Origin: Variovorax sp. UMC13
Lineage (GTDB): Bacteria; Pseudomonadota; Gammaproteobacteria; Burkholderiales; Burkholderiaceae_C
Assembly (NCBI RefSeq): GCF_014170375.1
Contig: NZ_LZZW01000019.1
Coordinates: forward strand, 22,213 to 86,212
Reading direction: 5' to 3'
DNA length: 64,000 nt
Below the pieces are notes generated by a model. That model saw only the letters and a list, made by a program, of their open reading frames with translations, had not been told where the DNA came from and searched no databases. How positions within the stretch are numbered: position 1 is the first letter of the stretch; the number at the start of each line of letters is the position of its first letter. The position numbers and the translations under genes are program-made. Below, one piece after another: positions 60,735 through 64,000 of the stretch.

Positions 60735-62113
60735 AAGAACGCATGCAGAGAAGCCTCATCGCGCTCGGCGCGAGCCTGCTGCTTGCCGCCTGTGCGGCGC
60801 CGCCACAGCCACCCGACCGGGCCGCGCCCGCGCTGCCGACGCAATGGCAGGCGCCCGCGGCCGACTGCGCCGCCTGCACCGGCTGGCAGGCCTTCGGCAG
60901 CGCCGAGCTCGATGCGTTGACGGCCCAGGCGCTGGCGCAGAACCTCGACCTGGTGGCCGCCGCCGCGCGCGTGGCGCAGGCCGATGCGGCCGCGCGCGTC
61001 GCCGGTGCCGTGCTGCGGCCGAAGGTCACGGCGCAGCTCGACGCGAGCCGGCAGGACCGGCTGGGCGGCGAAGCCGTCGTCGCCGGCCGCAGCCTGGGCG
61101 CGAGCCTCGGCGCGCAATACGAGATCGACTTCTGGGGCCGCCACCGCGCGGCCCACGACAGCGCGCTGCGCGGCCTGCAGGCCAGCGTGTTCGACCGCGA
61201 CACGGTGCGGCTCACGCTGCTGGCCGGGGTCGCGACGAACTGGCTGCAGGCGGTGTCGGCGGCCGAGCGCAGCGAGATCGCCGCGCTCAACCATGCGCGC
61301 GCCACCCGTGTGCTGGCGCTGGTCGAGGCGCGCGCCCGTGCCGGCGCGGCCACGCCGCTCGAACTGGCGCAGCAGCGCGGCCTGGTCGCCACCCAGGCGC
61401 GCAGCCTGGCGGCGCTGCGCCAGCAGGCGGTCGATGCGCGCACCGCGCTGGCGCTGCTGCTGGGCGAGACCGGCGCGCGCGCGCTGCGCACCACCTCGCT
61501 CGATGGATTGACGCCGCCGTCGCTCGGCGCCGGCCTGCCTTCCGAGCTGCTCGCGCGTCGGCCCGATGTCGCCGCCGCCGAAGCCCGGCTGGCCGCGGCC
61601 GATGCCGACGTGGCCGCGGCGCGCGCCGCGATGCTGCCGCGCGTGACGCTGGGCGGCAGCCTGGGCTACGCGGGCGATCGCGTGCGCACGCTGTTCGACA
61701 ACCCGCTCTACAGCCTGGCCGCCGGCCTGGCCGCGCCGGTGTTCGACGCCGGCCGGCTCGCCGCCGAGGCGGGCCAGGCATCAGCCCGCCGCACCGAGCT
61801 GCTGGCCAATTACCACCAGGCCATCGTCGCGGCCTTCGGCGATGTCGAGGTGGCGCTCAACGCCGTCGACGGCAGCCGGGCGCAGGCCGAGGCACAGGCC
61901 GAGGAACTGCTGCAGGCCGGCCGCGCCGCCGCCCTGGCCGAGTCGCGCTACCGCGCCGGTGCCGAGACGCTGCTGACCCTGCTCGATGCGCAGCGCACGC
62001 TCTATGCCGCGCAGGACGAGGCGGTGCAGGCCCGGCTGGCGCGGCTGCAGGCCGGCGTGGCCCTGCACCGTGCCCTGGGCGGTGGCTGGCAGGTGGCGGA
62101 GGTGTCCCGGTGA
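60731..62113 (+). CDS. NodT-family outer-membrane efflux lipoprotein (TolC-like)
   Basis: 460 residues. The lipoprotein signal ends LLAAC with Cys21. Two tandem outer-membrane-efflux repeats are visible, each with a long helix and a conserved motif such as GAQYEIDFWGRHRAAHDSAL and LARRPDVAAAEARLAAADAD. RYRAGAETLLTLLDAQRTLY is the second-repeat signature. It completes the tripartite exporter with the MacA- and MacB-like proteins, paralleling OpmQ. It is coupled by ATGA to MacB and by GTGA to the Fur-like gene. Confidence 0.92.
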   Translation: MKERMQRSLIALGASLLLAACAAPPQPPDRAAPALPTQWQAPAADCAACTGWQAFGSAELDALTAQALAQNLDLVAAAARVAQADAAARVAGAVLRPKVTAQLDASRQDRLGGEAVVAGRSLGASLGAQYEIDFWGRHRAAHDSALRGLQASVFDRDTVRLTLLAGVATNWLQAVSAAERSEIAALNHARATRVLALVEARARAGAATPLELAQQRGLVATQARSLAALRQQAVDARTALALLLGETGARALRTTSLDGLTPPSLGAGLPSELLARRPDVAAAEARLAAADADVAAARAAMLPRVTLGGSLGYAGDRVRTLFDNPLYSLAAGLAAPVFDAGRLAAEAGQASARRTELLANYHQAIVAAFGDVEVALNAVDGSRAQAEAQAEELLQAGRAAALAESRYRAGAETLLTLLDAQRTLYAAQDEAVQARLARLQAGVALHRALGGGWQVAEVSR

Positions 62114-62574
62114 GCGCCGCGCCCGCCGGCATCGTGCAGCGCTTGCGCGTCGCGCGGTTGCGGCCCACCGTGGCCCGCATCGGCGCGCTGCAGATCGTCG
62201 AAGCCGCGGCACCCGAGCGCCTGTGCGCGGAGGAGGTGTTCCGCCGGATGATGCTGCGCGGCACGCACGCCAGCATCGGCACCGTCTACCGCACGCTGCA
62301 GCAGCTCGAGGCGGTGGGCCTGCTGCGCAAGGAGTGGGGCGCGGGCCGCAAGGCCTTCTATGGCCCCAGCCTGCGCGACGGCGAGAGCGGGGGCGCCGCG
62401 CTGCGCCTGGTGTGCGGCCACAGCGGCCGCAGCGTGTTGCTCGACGACCCCGAACTGCACGCGCGCCTGGTCGCCGTGGCCTCCGCGCAGGGCATGGACC
62501 TGGCAGGGCAGGCGCTCACGCTGCAGACCGAGGCCCGCACCCGGGTGGTGGCGTCCTTCCGCCGCCGGTCCTGA
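62110..62574 (+). CDS. Fur-family regulator lacking canonical metal ligands
   Basis: 154 residues with a GTG start overlapping the efflux gene stop. The winged helix is Fur-like: RLRPTVARIGALQIVEAAAP, LCAEEVFRRMMLRGTHASIG and TVYRTLQQLEAVGLLRKEWG. The dimer domain is shortened and altered. Where Fur has HHDH and a CxxC pair, this protein has GGAALRLVCGHSGRSVLLDD, with one cysteine and one histidine; the downstream His/Cys residues are also missing. It may not sense iron in the usual way. It is the last gene of the exporter operon. Confidence 0.85.
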   Translation: MSAAPAGIVQRLRVARLRPTVARIGALQIVEAAAPERLCAEEVFRRMMLRGTHASIGTVYRTLQQLEAVGLLRKEWGAGRKAFYGPSLRDGESGGAALRLVCGHSGRSVLLDDPELHARLVAVASAQGMDLAGQALTLQTEARTRVVASFRRRS

Positions 62575-62661
62575 GGCCTGTGCCTTTCGTCGCGGATTCC
62601 GGCGCTGTGTTGCTTTCCGGTGTCGCATAAAGTGTCCTAAAGTACTAATCTATGCGTCAGC

Positions 62662-62862
62662 ATGAAGTACTTTGTGTTCAAAACGTCCGGGGCCCGCTGG
62701 GTCTGGGAATTGCGCATGAATGAAGGCGATGTGCTGGCGCGGAGTCCGCGCGAATTCGCGACCCTCGCACAGGCCATCGCCTCGATCCAGCTGGTGCAGT
62801 TCGCTGCCTCGGGCGCATGGATCGTCGACGCGGACGGTCGGCGTCTCGCGTGGCGGGCGTGA
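62662..62862 (+). CDS. Small YegP/DUF1508-like protein, right copy
   Basis: 66 residues, a paralogue of the protein at 33036-33233. Both share MK(F/Y)xV near the start, a RWVWELR strand, a following G-D and an RS-F spacing. Here the core is TSGARWVWELRMNEGDVLAR. No ribosome-binding site is evident before the ATG. The preceding 87 bp hold AT-rich TCCTAAAGTACTAATC. Function is unknown. Confidence 0.7.
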   Translation: MKYFVFKTSGARWVWELRMNEGDVLARSPREFATLAQAIASIQLVQFAASGAWIVDADGRRLAWRA

Positions 62863-62961
62863 GGCCGGCCTGAGGGCATCCGCCCCTCGGCGCATGGCAG
62901 AATCCAGGGCTGACGCCGCAGTGCATCGCTGCATGCACACCCGCCGACGTCCCATCTTTTT

Positions 62962-63038
62962 CTGCCCGTAGCTCAGTTGGATAGAGCACCTGCCTTCTAA
63001 GCAGGTTGTCGGGGGTTCGATCCCCTCCGGGCAGGCCA
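62962..63038 (+). tRNA. tRNA-Arg (anticodon TCT), CCA encoded
   Basis: A complete cloverleaf. The acceptor stem is CTGCCCG (62962-62968) with CGGGCAG (63028-63034). The D arm is GCTC/GAGC, the anticodon stem-loop CCTGC CTTCTAA GCAGG, and the T arm GGGGG TTCGATC CCCTC. Discriminator G is at 63035 and CCA is encoded at 63036-63038. The TCT anticodon reads AGA and AGG, rare codons in this GC-rich genome. Confidence 0.95.
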
Positions 63039-63492
63039 ATTTCGTCGCTGACTGTTCTGGAATTTTTAATCTCCAGCATGTTAAAGATGTCAGCGCTATT
63101 TCTTTTTTGTGACGAAATTTGACGCTAATTGCGCCCTTGCGCGTCGGCGCGCTTTGCAGGTTTTTGCCAAAACGGAGCCACAAATTCGGCGCCCGAAAAA
63201 GAGGCGACTTGAAACTTAGTGTTTTGAGCGTTGCGCAAACTTTTCACCTCACGTAAAAACGCGGGGTCTGTAGGAGAAGAGCTTGAGTGCAGACTCGAGC
63301 TTCCTGCGGAGACGTTCTCCATCGCGGGAGCGCCTTCCTCTCCTCACTGCGCCCTCGGAAGAGGTTTGCAGGCCCTGCTCGTTTCTCTCCTCGCCGGTAT
63401 TCCCACACACGGTTCAACGAATGGTCTCCATCAGACCTGGGCTTTGCCCTGCGCCTCTTGTTAATGTTCGTTACCTTAAAAGGTATTTTTTA
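63039..63492. other. AT-richer intergenic region after tRNA-Arg
   Basis: 454 bp with visibly lower G+C than the rest of the window and no convincing gene. Short open frames here (for example 63231-63464) lack ribosome-binding sites and family features. It contains a weak inverted repeat CTGGA/TCCAG (about 63056-63078) and a palindrome at 63472-63485. The change in composition right after a tRNA gene is what an island junction would look like. Confidence 0.55.
63472..63485. promoter_or_regulatory. Palindrome before the repeat-protein gene
   Basis: TACCTTAAAAGGTA, a perfect 14-bp palindrome followed by TTTTTTA. Its AAAAGG also serves as a plausible ribosome-binding site for the GTG at 63493. 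It could be an operator; as a terminator it would be weak. Confidence 0.4.
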
Positions 63493-64000
63493 GTGTCGAA
63501 AGCATTCATCTCAAGACTCGGAGCCATGGTTGCCTTGCTGGCCATGGCCATCGGTATTCCCACCTCGGTTTTTGCCCAAAGCCAAATTCTCACCGGTCAA
63601 AGCGGCTCGTTCACGTTGTCCAGCACCACCGTGGTGGTGTATGGCGCCAGCGGGCTCTACAGCACCAAAACCCTGACGCCCGGCACCTATGTGTGCGGCG
63701 ACCAATTGTTCGGTGACCCCGCGCCGGGAAAGAACAAGCTCTGCGCCGTGAAAGACAGCGCCACCACGACGCCAATGACCCTGGTGACGGGGCAAAGCGG
63801 CACCTTCACGCTGACCACCACCACGACCATGGCCTATGGCGCGGGCTCGAGCCTGAACCAGAAGACCCTGACGCCCGGCACCTACACCTGCGGCGACCAG
63901 CTCTTCGGTGATCCGGCCCCGGGCCTGAACAAGCTCTGCTATGCCATGCAGACCTCGACGACGCCGACGCCCACCCCGACGCCGACGCCAACCCCCACGC
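63493..64000 (+). CDS. Secreted tandem-repeat protein (C-terminus outside window)
   Basis: 169 codons are present. The protein starts with GTG (63493) after AAAAGG, or with ATG at 63526. The signal peptide has the core MVALLAMAIGIPTSVFAQ. Two tandem repeats of about 55 residues follow, each of the form GQSG-(S/T)FTL-TT-YGA-KTLTPGTY-CGDQLFGDPAPG-NKLC, with two cysteines that could form a disulfide. A TPTPTP linker begins at about 63955 and runs off the right edge. Such linkers join domains of secreted enzymes or surface proteins. I do not recognise the repeat. Codon use is less GC-extreme than most of the window. Confidence 0.75.
   Translation, partial: MSKAFISRLGAMVALLAMAIGIPTSVFAQSQILTGQSGSFTLSSTTVVVYGASGLYSTKTLTPGTYVCGDQLFGDPAPGKNKLCAVKDSATTTPMTLVTGQSGTFTLTTTTTMAYGAGSSLNQKTLTPGTYTCGDQLFGDPAPGLNKLCYAMQTSTTPTPTPTPTPTPT

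Noticed and set aside
62650..63183. Minus-strand open frame spanning the tRNA-Arg gene
   Set aside because: It runs antisense through a perfect tRNA and the YegP-like gene and has no domain.
63231..63464. Short plus-strand frames in the low-GC region
   Set aside because: No ribosome-binding site, signal peptide or recognisable domain; composition does not look coding.

Overview
The window is dense, high-GC DNA (roughly two-thirds G+C) with short intergenic gaps, many ATGA/GTGA overlaps and GTG/TTG starts. Gene content and order point to a Burkholderiales bacterium of the Comamonadaceae, most like Variovorax. That placement is inferred from protein style and gene order, not from a database search.

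Region 1 (1-11.9 kb) has a molybdenum and redox-stress theme. It holds modA (cut by the left edge), a TrmO-like protein, a nitroreductase with an extra N-terminal domain, and modE. Two matching 23-bp ModE-like boxes lie at modA and at the nitroreductase/modE divergent promoter. Next come a cupin lipoprotein and a Na+/H+ antiporter with a structured leader. A methionine-rich MXKDX peptide then sits beside an MsrP-type molybdoenzyme and its cytochrome b, divergent from an OmpR-type two-component system. This resembles the MrpX/MsrP hypochlorite defence system. A MerR/aldo-keto reductase pair and a GAF-Fis regulator close the region.

Region 2 (12-21 kb) is a cox-type operon in the order S-L-M-D-E-G-XdhC, then a small Cys-cluster protein and an isoaspartyl peptidase. 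The large subunit has the AYRGAGR signature of form II, so true CO oxidation is doubtful. Two inverted ~100-bp palindromic elements flank the MoxR gene.

Region 3 (21-32.9 kb) is a catabolic cluster. It encodes a NitT/TauT-type ABC importer, a Rieske ferredoxin, an oxygenase alpha/beta pair, two alpha/beta hydrolases, an amidohydrolase, a RidA-like protein and a TetR regulator. The substrate is unknown and no ferredoxin reductase is present. DUF488, PhoX and small unknown proteins follow.

Region 4 (33-62.9 kb) is an iron island. Five complete modules of FecI-type sigma factor, FecR-type anti-sigma factor and STN-domain siderophore receptor lie side by side. Fur-box-like sites precede the sigma genes and poly-A/T-rich promoter motifs precede the receptors. 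Downstream are DUF3649, a PepSY membrane protein, DUF3325, a DUF4198-like protein, MacA/MacB/TolC-like exporters and a Fur-like regulator that lacks the usual metal ligands. No siderophore synthesis gene is present. The set fits uptake of foreign siderophores, periplasmic iron release and re-export of the carrier. Two paralogous small YegP-like proteins bracket the island.

Region 5 (62.9-64 kb) has a tRNA-Arg(TCT), then 450 bp of AT-richer DNA without a convincing gene, and the start of a repeat-containing secreted protein cut by the right edge.
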